A stretch of DNA of 64,000 bases, from contig NZ_JACLAW010000003.1 in NCBI RefSeq assembly GCF_014230315.1, positions 296,752 through 360,751 on the forward strand. Direction: 5' to 3'. Of the stretch, positions 17,298 to 30,406 are shown piece by piece. Position numbers and translations under genes: made by a program. Numbering within the stretch: the stretch's first letter is position 1; each line of letters starts with the position of its first letter. The notes beneath the pieces were generated by a model. It did no database searches. It saw only the letters and a list, made by a program, of their open reading frames with translations, and had not been told where the DNA came from. This stretch comes from Novosphingobium flavum (GTDB lineage: Bacteria > Pseudomonadota > Alphaproteobacteria > Sphingomonadales > Sphingomonadaceae).

Positions 17298-18347
17298 TTA
17301 CCCGCCGCCTTCGCGCCGCAGCAGTTCGCGCTTGATCTCCTCGCCCCATGCATAGCCGCCGAGGCTGCCGTCGGCCCGCACCACGCGGTGGCAGGGGACG
17401 AGGACCGCGACCGGGTTGGCACCATTGGCCGAGCCCGCCGCGCGCACCGCGCCGGGCTTGCCGATGGCGGCGGCGATCTGGGCATAGGTCCGGGTCTCGC
17501 CCGGCGGAATTCGCTGCAATTCCCGCCAGACCGCCTGCTGGAAAGCCGTTCCCTGCACGTCGAGCGGCAGGCGGGGCATGGCCGCGGGCCGTTCGACCGC
17601 GGCAACGACCTGCTCGACCAGCGTGGTGAAATCCGCCCCGCCCGTCTCGAGCACGGCCTTGGGGAACCGGGCGCGCAGCTCCGCCTCGCCCTCGCCAAAG
17701 GAAACCCGGCACAGGCCCTTGTCCGTCGCGGCCACGAGCAGCGGGCCTAGGCTGGTCGGCGCCGCCGCCCAGCGAATCGTTACGCCCTCCCCGCCGCCGC
17801 GCCAGGCCGAGGGCGCCATGCCGAGCCGGTCCGCCCCGGCGTAGAAGCGCGAGGGGGCCGAATAGCCGGCCTCGTAGATCGCATCGACCACCCGGCCGGT
17901 GCCGCTCAGCGCCTCCGCCGCGCGCTCCTGCCTGAGCGCGCGGGCATAGGCGGCGGGCGAGAGCCCGGTGAGGCGGGCGAACAGCCGCTGGAAATGGGCC
18001 GGGGAATAGCCGGTCCGCTCGGCCAGCGCGGCCAGCGGCACCGATTCGCCGGATTCGCGCAGCAGGGCGATCGCCGCGAGCACGGCCGCCTCGTCGCGCG
18101 CAGCCTCGTCGGGGCGGCAGCGCAGGCAGGCGCGGAAGCCCGCGGCCCGCGCCGCCGCGCCATCGGCGAAGAAGCGCACGCCTTCGCGCCGGGGCCGCCG
18201 CGCCGGGCAGGACGGGCGGCAATATATCCCGGTCGAGAGCACGGCGAAGACAAAGCGGCCGTCCGCCCCCCGGTCGCGCCCGGTGACGGCGCGCCAGGCT
18301 TCTTCCTCGTCGATCGGGGCACTGGTTTCGGGCATGGTCATCAGCAT
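17298..18347 (-). CDS. ada: Bifunctional Ada: methyl-DNA repair protein and regulator
   Basis: A 349-residue protein combining three parts. An N-terminal Ada zinc domain carries Cys43, Cys47, Cys74 and Cys77 (IYCRPSCPAR, FRACLRCRP) and takes methyl groups from phosphotriesters. An AraC-type helix-turn-helix spans about 88-185. A C-terminal O6-methylguanine methyltransferase has acceptor Cys319 in PVAVLVPCHRVV. Methylation of the N-domain is known to turn Ada into an activator of its own gene. ATG at 18347 was chosen; 18341 and 18335 are alternatives. It is divergent from a protease gene, and a direct repeat lies in the shared gap. Confidence 0.95.
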   Translation of the reverse strand: MLMTMPETSAPIDEEEAWRAVTGRDRGADGRFVFAVLSTGIYCRPSCPARRPRREGVRFFADGAAARAAGFRACLRCRPDEAARDEAAVLAAIALLRESGESVPLAALAERTGYSPAHFQRLFARLTGLSPAAYARALRQERAAEALSGTGRVVDAIYEAGYSAPSRFYAGADRLGMAPSAWRGGGEGVTIRWAAAPTSLGPLLVAATDKGLCRVSFGEGEAELRARFPKAVLETGGADFTTLVEQVVAAVERPAAMPRLPLDVQGTAFQQAVWRELQRIPPGETRTYAQIAAAIGKPGAVRAAGSANGANPVAVLVPCHRVVRADGSLGGYAWGEEIKRELLRREGGG

Positions 18348-18417
18348 GGCACAGTTCGCTTCTCTCTCAAGACATCTTGCCGCGATCATGCCTTGCCGGG
18401 CGGCGCAATGCGTCCCG

Positions 18418-18451
18418 CCGCTTGCGGTCAAACCCGCACCGCTTGCGGTCA
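18418..18451. promoter_or_regulatory. 13-bp perfect direct repeat, 21-bp period, between ada and a protease gene
   Basis: CCGCTTGCGGTCA occurs at 18418-18430 and again at 18439-18451, two helical turns apart. It lies 71-104 bases upstream of the ada start and just before the divergent protease ATG. In-phase direct repeats suit an AraC-type activator such as Ada; the binding protein is inference. Confidence 0.45.
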
Positions 18452-18460
18452 CCCCCTCTG

Positions 18461-20041
18461 ATGGCTAGTCCGGCCCCCGTGAAGCGCTTCCTTGTCCTTG
18501 CCGCCCTGCTGCTTGCAGCCCTGCCGCTGGCTTTCGCGCCGACCCGGCTGGCGGCTGATCCGGCCGACATCGCCGCCGCCTCGCGCTCTGTCGTGCGGGT
18601 CGTGCTGATCGACCGGGGCCTTGGCGGGGTAACGCTGGTCGGCCACGGCTCGGGCTTTGCCGTCGGGCCGGATCTCGTCCTGACCAATGCCCACGTCGTC
18701 GCCCCGCTGGCCGAGGACAGCTCGATGAGCGTGGGCATCGTCCCCTCGCAGGGCAAGAGCGGCTATTTCGCCAAGATCGTCGCGTTCAGCCCGAAGAACG
18801 ACCTCGCCCTCCTGCGCCTGACCGAGAAGGGCGCGCTTTCACCCGCCACCCTGTTCACCGGGGCGGTGACCGATGGCGAGGACGTCTATGCCGTGGGCTA
18901 TCCGGGCAATGTCGATCAGGCGCAGGGGCTCAACCCGGCCGACCTGATGAGCCCGGTCGCCCCGGTCAAGACGCGCGGCGCCGTATCGGCCGGGCGTTCA
19001 TCGAAGGGGTTCGAGACGATCCTGCACACCGCGCCGATCGGCTCGGGCAATTCGGGCGGTCCGCTGCTCGACAATTGCGGACGGGTCATCGGGACCAACT
19101 CGTTCGGCACGGTTTCCGACACCAGCGCCGATTCGGAATTCTACTTCGCCGTCTCGATGCGCGAGATGACGCGCTTCCTGCTCAACGCCGGGGTCACGGC
19201 CCGCACCACCGGCGAGCCCTGCCGCAGCCTGGCCGAGCTCGATGCCGCCGAGCGCGAGCGGCAGGCCGGCGCCCGCGCCCAGACCGAGGAGCAGCAGCGG
19301 CTCGAGGCGGACAAGCGCGATGCCCGGCTGCAGGCGGCGACCCGCCAGGCCGAAATGGAAGTGATCGTCTCGCGCGAGAATCACCTTGCCCTCGCCGGCC
19401 TGTCGCTGATCCTTGCGATCCTGTGCGGGGCGGCGGCGATCTGGCTGGCCCAGCAGGGGCGCAAGCGCGACAGCAAGATCGGCAGCGCCCTGTCGGCCGT
19501 GCTGCTGATTCTCTCGCCCGCGGCCTGGTTCACCCGGCCCTCGATCGCCGGGATCGATTCGCGGGCGAAGGAAATCGTGGCCGAGCAGGACGAGGGCGCC
19601 CCGGCCCCGGCTCCCGCCGCCACAAGCCCGGCCGGCGAGACGACCATGACCTGCGTGTTCAATCCCCAGCGCAGCCGCGTGACCGTCTCGGCCACGACCG
19701 ACGTGCCGCTGACCTGGCGGGGCGACGGCTGCGCCAATGGCCGCACCCAGTTCGGCCTCGGCGGCGAAGGCTGGTCGCGGCTGGTCGCGCCGCAGGGCGA
19801 AGACACGGCGACCATCGCCTCCTACGATCCCGCCACGCACACCTACCGCGAGGACCGATTCCTGCTCGACCAGGACACGATGAGCAAGATCCGCGCCGAC
19901 CGCGCGCGCGATCCGGCCCCGGCCTGCGGCGCGGGCGAGGAGGCGGCGCGGCGCCTCGGCGATTCCCAGGCCGCCTCGCGCGCCTCGCTCCCGGCCCAAC
20001 CCAACGAACGGCTGGTCTACGATTGCAGCCCCGCGCGCTGA
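18461..20041 (+). CDS. Membrane-anchored trypsin-like serine protease
   Basis: A 526-residue envelope protein. A signal peptide (8-30) leads into a trypsin-fold domain with triad His78 (LTNAHVV), Asp114 (KNDLALL) and Ser198 (GSGNSGGP). A charged, coiled-coil-like stretch (about 258-300) follows, then two membrane segments (about 309-330 and 341-357) and a C-terminal domain of about 165 residues with four cysteines. No PDZ domain is present, unlike DegP/HtrA. The ATG at 18461 was chosen over an upstream frame extension of Arg-rich sequence. Substrate and side of action are unknown; the protease domain should be periplasmic. Confidence 0.82.
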   Translation: MASPAPVKRFLVLAALLLAALPLAFAPTRLAADPADIAAASRSVVRVVLIDRGLGGVTLVGHGSGFAVGPDLVLTNAHVVAPLAEDSSMSVGIVPSQGKSGYFAKIVAFSPKNDLALLRLTEKGALSPATLFTGAVTDGEDVYAVGYPGNVDQAQGLNPADLMSPVAPVKTRGAVSAGRSSKGFETILHTAPIGSGNSGGPLLDNCGRVIGTNSFGTVSDTSADSEFYFAVSMREMTRFLLNAGVTARTTGEPCRSLAELDAAERERQAGARAQTEEQQRLEADKRDARLQAATRQAEMEVIVSRENHLALAGLSLILAILCGAAAIWLAQQGRKRDSKIGSALSAVLLILSPAAWFTRPSIAGIDSRAKEIVAEQDEGAPAPAPAATSPAGETTMTCVFNPQRSRVTVSATTDVPLTWRGDGCANGRTQFGLGGEGWSRLVAPQGEDTATIASYDPATHTYREDRFLLDQDTMSKIRADRARDPAPACGAGEEAARRLGDSQAASRASLPAQPNERLVYDCSPAR

Positions 20042-20301
20042 GCGGTCCTCGCCGCGCGAATCCCCCGGCCCCGGCCATCATCGCGGCCGCCGGCTTGTGA
20101 CCCGGTTGCAACGGCGAAAGGGCCGGAATTCTCCCTTGGTCGTAGATATGCGTCCACGACCTTGCATCGCGGGACGTTCGTTGCTAGGCGCGCCCCCGTC
20201 GACAGGGGGGCCGGTCTGTCGCCGGGCCCGCTATTGCACTGCCCGACACCCGTCGGCCCATCACTGGCTGACGGCACCCGTTTAAGAAGGATTTGACGCG
20301 C

Positions 20302-22400
<2,099 letters not shown>

Positions 22401-22416
22401 GGTTTTGAGAACAAGC

Positions 22417-22440
22417 GCCGCTCCGGCTTGCCGGGGCGGC
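22417..22440 (+). other. GC-rich hairpin between atpA and atpG
   Basis: GCCGCTCCGG (22417-22426) and CCGGGGCGGC (22431-22440) pair over 10 positions with one G-U pair and a CTTG loop. No U-tract follows, so it is unlikely to terminate. It may stabilise or process the operon mRNA. Confidence 0.5.
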
Positions 22441-22458
22441 CGCCAGTAGGGAGCCGTC

Positions 22459-24808
<2,350 letters not shown>

Positions 24809-24817
24809 TTGATCTTG

Positions 24818-24840
24818 CTCCCCGGGCCCGGCCCGGGGAG
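24818..24840 (+). other. Perfect 10-bp GC hairpin between atpD and atpC
   Basis: CTCCCCGGGC and GCCCGGGGAG pair perfectly around a 3-base loop, starting 10 bases after the atpD stop and ending 15 bases before atpC. There is no U-tract. It could protect the upstream mRNA or lower epsilon-subunit expression. Confidence 0.6.
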
Positions 24841-24855
24841 ACCGAAAGGCTGGAC

Positions 24856-25113
24856 ATGTCCCTCCACTTCGAACTCGTCACCCCGGCTCGCCTCGTCCGC
24901 TCGGAAGAGGTCCACATGGTCGTCGTTCCCGGCTCCGAAGGCGAATTCGGCGTGCTGGAAGGCCACGCGCCGTTCATGTCGACCGTCAAGGACGGCGTGC
25001 TCAAGATCTACAGGTCGGCCGGCGCGGCCCCTGAGGAAATCGTCGTCTCCGGCGGTTTCGCCGAAGTGGGCGACAAGGGCCTGACGGTACTCGCCGAGCA
25101 CGTCGAAGGCTGA
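24856..25113 (+). CDS. atpC: ATP synthase F1 subunit epsilon
   Basis: An 85-residue epsilon subunit, shorter than the roughly 135-residue enterobacterial form. The N-terminal beta-sandwich is complete ([40 protein letters not shown]), but the C-terminal helical hairpin that inhibits ATPase in other bacteria is absent. Short epsilon subunits are common in this group of alphaproteobacteria, where a separate zeta inhibitor can serve that role. Last gene of the operon, followed by a terminator. Confidence 0.96.
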   Translation: MSLHFELVTPARLVRSEEVHMVVVPGSEGEFGVLEGHAPFMSTVKDGVLKIYRSAGAAPEEIVVSGGFAEVGDKGLTVLAEHVEG

Positions 25114-25137
25114 ACCGCCTCCCCGGCAAGAACAACG

Positions 25138-25164
25138 AAGGCGGCCTTCCGGGCCGCCTTTTTT
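25138..25164 (+). terminator. Rho-independent terminator of the atp operon
   Basis: AAGGCGGCC and GGCCGCCTT form a perfect 9-bp stem with a TTCCG loop, followed by a run of T to 25164. It starts 24 bases after the atpC stop. Confidence 0.9.
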
Positions 25165-25200
25165 GTTGCCTACAGCGCCGTGCGCCTGATCTGAAACGCT

Positions 25201-25294
25201 CGTCATTGCGAGGGGCGAGGCCCTGCGGCAATCTAGGGCGGCGTTCGGCAACTGCCCTGGATTGCCGCGCGACCTATGGTCGTTCGCAATGACG
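25201..25294. repeat. Palindromic dispersed repeat, CGTCATTGCGA family
   Basis: The outer arms CGTCATTGCGA (25201-25211) and TCGCAATGACG (25284-25294) are perfect inverts. Inner arms GCGGCAATCTAGGG and CCCTGGATTGCCGC pair at 13 of 14 positions. A second copy lies at 44853-44935. The words CGTCATTGCGAG and CAATCCAG are shared. It is a miniature palindromic element without coding capacity. Confidence 0.8.
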
Positions 25295-25316
25295 ATGCCG
25301 ATTTATCCAGATCACC

Positions 25317-25811
25317 CTATTCCCCGGTGGCGACCGGGCGGAAGTTGAGCCGCGCCGGATCGCTGCCGTCGATCCGCGAGGTCTCGCTCATCAATAGCTG
25401 GCCGGCGCGCCACAGGCGGATGCGCTGATGTTCGCGCGCGGAGGGGTTGGCGAATTCGATCGATTCGGCGGAGGTCAGGACCGCCGGGTAATCGATCGCC
25501 GTGCCGCCGCCGCTCGGCTGGAGGGTGAGCACCAGGGCCCCGCCCTTCACCGCGATGCGCAGCATCTCCCAGCTCTCGAGATTGGCGCCGAAGCCTTGGC
25601 GGGCGATGCCGAGCATGATCCCGCCGCGCGCGCTGGTCCAGATTTCCTCGGCCCAGAGCGCGCCGTCCTCCATCGACCAATTGCCGGCGAGCCACTCCGG
25701 CAGAGCCGGGCCGGTGGCGGGACGGGGCGGCTTGGGCGCGCTTTGGGCGGCAAGCGGAGCCGGGACGGCGCAAAGCAGGGCGGTCGTGAGAATGAGGAAA
25801 GGCAGGCGCAT
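25317..25811 (-). CDS. Exported DUF6265-like protein
   Basis: A 164-residue protein with a signal peptide (MRLPFLILTTALLCAVPAPLAAQS). The mature part starts with WLAGNWSMEDGALWAEEIWTSARGGIMLGIARQG, which is the pattern of DUF6265, a beta-barrel-like domain of unknown function. ATG at 25811 gives the signal peptide directly; the upstream in-frame stretch is Arg/Pro-rich and unlikely. It may form a unit with the upstream sulfatase-like gene, since the gap is 25 bases. Confidence 0.75.
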   Translation of the reverse strand: MRLPFLILTTALLCAVPAPLAAQSAPKPPRPATGPALPEWLAGNWSMEDGALWAEEIWTSARGGIMLGIARQGFGANLESWEMLRIAVKGGALVLTLQPSGGGTAIDYPAVLTSAESIEFANPSAREHQRIRLWRAGQLLMSETSRIDGSDPARLNFRPVATGE

Positions 25812-25836
25812 GGCCTGCCATGCCACAGGGCGCGGC

Positions 25837-27183
25837 TCAGCGGGAGAGGTTCGTTGCGACGGCGCGCGGGGCGCTGCCGCCCTTGGCCTGCAGCAGGACC
25901 CACGGAACCTCATGCCCTTCGAATTGAGCGCGGGCGTCGCGCTGGAAGAACGGCGGCATGTGATCGCCCACGATCAGGATGTCGGTCGGCGGCAGCGTCG
26001 GATCGAGCGCCATGCGGGTGATCGCGTCGGCCAGGCGGTGGTGGACGAGGAACAGCGGACAGAGCAGGTCGCTCTGCTCGGCGAGTTCCGGCCCGCCGAA
26101 GGTGCAGTTGTCCGTGCCGAGGTCGGGCGCCTCGACCACCGGGAGGTGCGAGTTGAGCGTGACCCAATAGACCAGTTGGGGCCGGACGGCGCGCTTCAGG
26201 CCGGCGGCGATCTGGCCGGGCACGTCCTCGTCGCAGGCACCGGGAAAAACGCCGCCGCAAATGCGCGCGCCGTGTTGCACCAGCTTTTCGCGGAACAGGG
26301 TGTGATCGAAGCCCGCCTCTTTCCACCATGTGGCGCGGCCGAAGAATTCGCCGGTAAAGGCGTGCATCGCCGTGGTTTCATAGCCGGCGCGGGCGAAACG
26401 GCGGGGCAGGCAGTCGGTCTTGCTGAAGTCCGCGACCTGGTTCAGCGACCAGACCCCGCACAGTTCGCGCATCTCGGCATTGGTCGTCGACCCGTAGTAG
26501 GGGACGGTGCCGCGATTGACGTTGTAGCGGGCCCGCCATTCGGGACGGTCCCAGTCAGCCTCGAACAGGCGGCGAGTGACGGGCGAATTCGGCATGCCCA
26601 GCGCTTCGACGAGGATCACCACCAGGTTGCGGCGATCGGCGCGGGGCTGGCTGTGACCGCTGGTTTCGACCGCGGATGACAGGTTTACCGGGGCCGAGAT
26701 CGCATCATAGGTGCCGCGCGTGGCCGCCGTGGCATAGGTATCGAAATGCATCGCCCCGGTCACGGCGAGGAAGCCCATCAGCCAGTTCATCGGGATCGCG
26801 AAGCGCTGGACGCGCGGAACGCAGGTCCAGACGATGCCGAGCGAGACCAGCACCGCGGCCACGCCCAGCCCGAACTGGGCCGAGCGCAGCGGCGAAGCCT
26901 CGGAAAAATAAGTGGGAGCAAAGGCGATCTGGCTGGGATCGATGTTGAAATTGCGGGCGATGTAGAAGGTCACCATGCCCAGCGTCAGCAACATCCCGCA
27001 GGTCCGGCGCAGCCACAGCCAGGGGGCCTGCGAGAAGATCAGGCCAAAGCATCCGGCGATCAGGATCGGCTTGCCCATCGGCGGCCCGCCGAACGGCCAC
27101 ATCAGCACGATCGCCAGGTTGGGGGCGACCAACCAGTAGAGCGCCCAGCGCCACGGAAAATGTCGGAACAATGAATTTTCCAC
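25837..27183 (-). CDS. Sulfatase-like membrane hydrolase/transferase (LTA synthase-like fold)
   Basis: A 448-residue inner-membrane protein with four to five N-terminal membrane segments (within the first 160 residues) and an external alkaline-phosphatase-superfamily domain. Metal and nucleophile motifs are visible: Glu in VILVEALG, Thr in YGSTTNAEMREL, and the Asp-His pair in ILIVGDHMPPFF. Enzymes of this fold transfer phosphoethanolamine or glycerol phosphate to envelope glycans or lipids. The acceptor here is unknown. Start GTG at 27183 (GGTGAG just upstream) or TTG at 27195. A short inverted repeat lies upstream. Confidence 0.78.
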   Translation of the reverse strand: MENSLFRHFPWRWALYWLVAPNLAIVLMWPFGGPPMGKPILIAGCFGLIFSQAPWLWLRRTCGMLLTLGMVTFYIARNFNIDPSQIAFAPTYFSEASPLRSAQFGLGVAAVLVSLGIVWTCVPRVQRFAIPMNWLMGFLAVTGAMHFDTYATAATRGTYDAISAPVNLSSAVETSGHSQPRADRRNLVVILVEALGMPNSPVTRRLFEADWDRPEWRARYNVNRGTVPYYGSTTNAEMRELCGVWSLNQVADFSKTDCLPRRFARAGYETTAMHAFTGEFFGRATWWKEAGFDHTLFREKLVQHGARICGGVFPGACDEDVPGQIAAGLKRAVRPQLVYWVTLNSHLPVVEAPDLGTDNCTFGGPELAEQSDLLCPLFLVHHRLADAITRMALDPTLPPTDILIVGDHMPPFFQRDARAQFEGHEVPWVLLQAKGGSAPRAVATNLSR

Positions 27184-27274
27184 CGACTCACCCAAGCAAC
27201 CGACAGGCCCGGCAGGCAGCCCGCCGGGTGCGACCTATTTAACTATAGGTGGTTTCCCGGGGTTTCCGATTGTT

Positions 27275-27293
27275 GGTAAACGGCCTGTTTACC
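27275..27293. promoter_or_regulatory. 7-bp inverted repeat upstream of the sulfatase-like gene
   Basis: GGTAAAC and GTTTACC flank a GGCCT centre (19 bases in total), about 92 bases upstream of the sulfatase-like start, in a 239-base gap otherwise without recognised content. Size and position suit an operator; the regulator is unknown. Confidence 0.4.
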
Positions 27294-27422
27294 GCCAGCG
27301 CCCCGGCGTTCGGGTCGGCGCGTCGAAATCCCGCGGTTTGCCCGCGATCCAGCCGAGAAACCCGGCCTGGGCCGGGCGACCGCGCAGGGCGGCGGCACAG
27401 CCAGCAGGCTCCCCTTCCCCGC

Positions 27423-28334
27423 TCACTCCACCTCGACCGGCTCACGCATCCGGCCGGCGCGCCACAGGTAGAGCCCGGCACCGACGATCATCATCATGCC
27501 GGCCACGCTGAGCGGCGCGGGGACATTTCCGAACACGGCCCAGCCCAGCAGGGCCACGACGAGGATCTGGACATAGGCCATCGGCGCCACCGCGCCGGCT
27601 CCGGCCAGCACCGTGCCGCGGTAGATCAGCCAGTGCCCGGTCGTCGCCGTGACCGCCACGATCGCGCAGCGCGCCACGACCGAGGGCGACGGGACGCCGA
27701 CCGCCATCGGCGCAAAATCGCTGAATGCCCCGGCCACCGCGATGGCGACGAGGACCGGCGCCGCGACAACCGCCGCGTAGAACTGCTGGGCGAGCGCCGA
27801 AGCGCTCCCCACCAGGGCGCGGTTGCCGATAATCAGCAGGCTCATCCCGCCCGCCGTCAGCAGCGGCAGCAGCGCGCCGGGGCCCAGTGCCAGCAGGTTA
27901 GGCCGCAGCACCACCAGGACCCCGGCAAAGGCGGCGACGGTAGCGATCCAGGTCTCGCGCCGTGCCGGCTCGCCGAGGAACAACGCGGAAAGCAGGCCGG
28001 TCAGCATCGGGCTGACGAAGACGATCGCCGTGGCATCGGCGAGCGGCATGATGAACACCGCGCCGGCAAAGCCGATGGTCGCCACCGCCACGCTCACCCC
28101 GCGCAGCAATTGCAGGGCCGGACGCACCGGCCGCAGTGCCCCCACCCCTTCCCGCGCAGCGACCAGCGCGGCAAGGCCCAGCGCGCCGAAGGCATAGCGG
28201 CAGGCGGTCACCGCGCTGGCGGCCCATTGCCCGGCCATGGTCTTGACGATGGTATCGCCGATCGAGAGCGTGGCGAAGCCCAGCAGCGCCAGGATCAGGC
28301 CGCGCCGCTCGGTGCCGTGGTGCGCCGTTTCCAT
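27423..28334 (-). CDS. EamA/DMT-family transporter
   Basis: A 303-residue inner-membrane protein with about ten hydrophobic segments arranged as two EamA repeats (about 12-137 and 150-285). Typical words are MPLADATAIVFVSPMLTGLLSALFLGE in the first repeat and GAGAVAPMAYVQILVVALLGWAVFG in the second. The family exports metabolites or amino acids; the substrate cannot be told. A second, distinct DMT transporter follows 2 kb downstream on the other strand. Confidence 0.88.
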   Translation of the reverse strand: METAHHGTERRGLILALLGFATLSIGDTIVKTMAGQWAASAVTACRYAFGALGLAALVAAREGVGALRPVRPALQLLRGVSVAVATIGFAGAVFIMPLADATAIVFVSPMLTGLLSALFLGEPARRETWIATVAAFAGVLVVLRPNLLALGPGALLPLLTAGGMSLLIIGNRALVGSASALAQQFYAAVVAAPVLVAIAVAGAFSDFAPMAVGVPSPSVVARCAIVAVTATTGHWLIYRGTVLAGAGAVAPMAYVQILVVALLGWAVFGNVPAPLSVAGMMMIVGAGLYLWRAGRMREPVEVE

Positions 28335-28587
28335 CCTGACGATTCCGCCCCTTCCGTGCTGTTTCAGTTCCCTGTCGCAGACCCACCAAGTGGTGAACCA
28401 GCCGCATAGACCCCAGCAAGGGATTTTGCGCAGGCCGGCCGAACGCGGCGAGCGCCCCGCCCTTCAACGCAAGCCACGCGCATTTAGGAAGTTTTCAAAG
28501 TTTCAACCATATACCTGAGCCGTCGAGCCCACGGCGAAGCGCGGTCCGCCTAGTCTATGGGTCTGAAATGACGGGGAAATACGGATC

Positions 28588-30120
28588 ATGAGCGCATTCG
28601 GACGGAAGAACGGGGTCGGCGGCATGAGCCCCGGAGCGCGTCCTTCCTTTGGCGTTGCCCGGCCGATGAAATCGTCGGTTGCCCCGCCCTCTGTCGATTC
28701 TCCTCGGCCACCGATGCCGACTGAGGCCTTTCCGCAGGTCCCGCAGATGGCCGAGGGCCTGCCCGGCTTCGGATCGCTCGACGGCAAGAACGACGCCATG
28801 TCGCGGCTGGCCGACCGCGCCAATACCGTGGTCAACAACCAGTACGAGGCCGAGGGCTTCGAGGCCTCGGTTCACAAGATCAAGGAGCAGGTGCTTCCCC
28901 GCCTGCTCGAACGCGTCGACCCGGAAGCCGCCGCCACGCTGTCCAAGGACGAGCTGTCGGAAGAATTCCGCCCGATCATCCTCGAGGTGCTGGCCGAGCT
29001 GAAGATCACCCTCAACCGGCGCGAGCAGTTCGCGCTGGAAAAGGTGCTGATCGACGAACTGCTCGGCTTCGGCCCGCTGGAAGAGCTGCTCAACGACCCC
29101 GACGTCTCGGACATCATGGTCAATGGGCCGGAGCAGACCTACATCGAAAAGAAGGGCAAGCTCCAGCTCGCCCCGATCCGTTTCCGCGACGAGCAACACC
29201 TGTTCCAGATCGCCCAGCGCATCGTCAACCAGGTCGGCCGCCGCGTCGACCAGACCACGCCGCTGGCCGACGCCCGCCTCAAGGACGGCAGCCGCGTCAA
29301 CGTGATCGTCCCGCCGCTCTCGCTGCGCGGCACGGCAATCTCGATTCGTAAGTTTTCCGAGAAGCCGATCACGATCGACATGCTGCGCGATTTCGGCTCG
29401 ATGTCGGACAAGATGGCCACCGCGCTCAAGATCGCGGGCGCCTGCCGGATGAACGTGGTCATCTCGGGCGGTACCGGTTCAGGCAAGACCACCATGCTCA
29501 ACGCCCTGTCGAAGATGATCGATCCGGGCGAGCGCGTGCTGACCATCGAAGACGCCGCCGAACTTCGCCTGCAGCAGCCGCACTGGCTACCGCTCGAAAC
29601 CCGCCCACCGAACCTCGAAGGGCAAGGCGCGATCACCATCGGCGACCTCGTGAAGAACGCCCTGCGTATGCGTCCTGACCGCATCATCCTCGGCGAAATC
29701 CGCGGCGCGGAGTGTTTCGACCTCCTCGCCGCGATGAACACCGGCCACGATGGCTCGATGTGCACGCTTCACGCCAACTCCCCGCGTGAGTGCCTCGGCC
29801 GTATGGAAAACATGATCCTGATGGGCGACATCAAGATCCCCAAGGAAGCCATCTCGCGCCAGATCGCGGAATCGGTCGACCTCATCGTCCAGGTCAAGCG
29901 CCTGCGCGACGGTTCGCGCCGCACGACCAACATCACCGAGGTGATCGGGATGGAAGGCGACGTGATCGTGACGCAGGAGCTGTTCAAGTTCGAGTATCTC
30001 GACGAGAGCGACGACGGCAAGATCATCGGCGAATTCCGCTCGACCGGCCTGCGCCCCTATACCCTCGAAAAGGCCCGCCAGTTCGGCTTCGACCAGGCCT
30101 ATCTGGAAAGCTGCCTCTGA
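28588..30120 (+). CDS. cpaF: CpaF/TadA-type secretion ATPase
   Basis: A 510-residue type IV secretion-like ATPase of the Flp/Tad pilus assembly class. About 75 N-terminal residues are Pro/Gly-rich and disordered, followed by a helical N-domain and the ATPase core. Walker A is GGTGSGKTT (294-302), followed by an Asp box, LRMRPDRIILGEIRG, and HDGSMCTLHANSPRECLGRMENM. No other tad/cpa genes (cpaE, tadB, tadC, flp) are in the window, so the ATPase gene is an orphan here. The gap before it (253 bases) could hold its promoter. Confidence 0.92.
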   Translation: MSAFGRKNGVGGMSPGARPSFGVARPMKSSVAPPSVDSPRPPMPTEAFPQVPQMAEGLPGFGSLDGKNDAMSRLADRANTVVNNQYEAEGFEASVHKIKEQVLPRLLERVDPEAAATLSKDELSEEFRPIILEVLAELKITLNRREQFALEKVLIDELLGFGPLEELLNDPDVSDIMVNGPEQTYIEKKGKLQLAPIRFRDEQHLFQIAQRIVNQVGRRVDQTTPLADARLKDGSRVNVIVPPLSLRGTAISIRKFSEKPITIDMLRDFGSMSDKMATALKIAGACRMNVVISGGTGSGKTTMLNALSKMIDPGERVLTIEDAAELRLQQPHWLPLETRPPNLEGQGAITIGDLVKNALRMRPDRIILGEIRGAECFDLLAAMNTGHDGSMCTLHANSPRECLGRMENMILMGDIKIPKEAISRQIAESVDLIVQVKRLRDGSRRTTNITEVIGMEGDVIVTQELFKFEYLDESDDGKIIGEFRSTGLRPYTLEKARQFGFDQAYLESCL

Positions 30121-30150
30121 TCCGCTCACCCTGATGGCGCGGGGCGGACG

Positions 30151-30363
30151 CTATTTCCGCCCCAGCCACTCCTGCCCGGCCACGGCCAGCAGCAGAACCG
30201 CGAGCAGGGTCGCCCAGAAGAACAGGCCGGTCCACGGCATGATGCCCACCCGGTCGCGGTCGCGCCGGTGCAGGCGCCGCCGGTCGCCCCACCAGGCCAG
30301 GGCCGCGACCAGCGCGGCAGCGAGGCCGCAAACCAGGGCAAGATGGTCGCTCACGAAATCCAT
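30151..30363 (-). CDS. Small two-segment membrane protein
   Basis: A 70-residue ORF from ATG 30363. Two hydrophobic helices (about 7-24 and 44-64) flank an Arg-rich cytosolic loop (GDRRRLHRRDRDR). The positive-inside layout supports a real membrane protein. It is convergent with cpaF and divergent from the next DMT transporter. The function is unknown. Confidence 0.6.
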   Translation of the reverse strand: MDFVSDHLALVCGLAAALVAALAWWGDRRRLHRRDRDRVGIMPWTGLFFWATLLAVLLLAVAGQEWLGRK

Positions 30364-30406
30364 GGCCGCCCCTTGCCTGATCGCGGCGCCCGGCTAAAGC
30401 CCCCCT

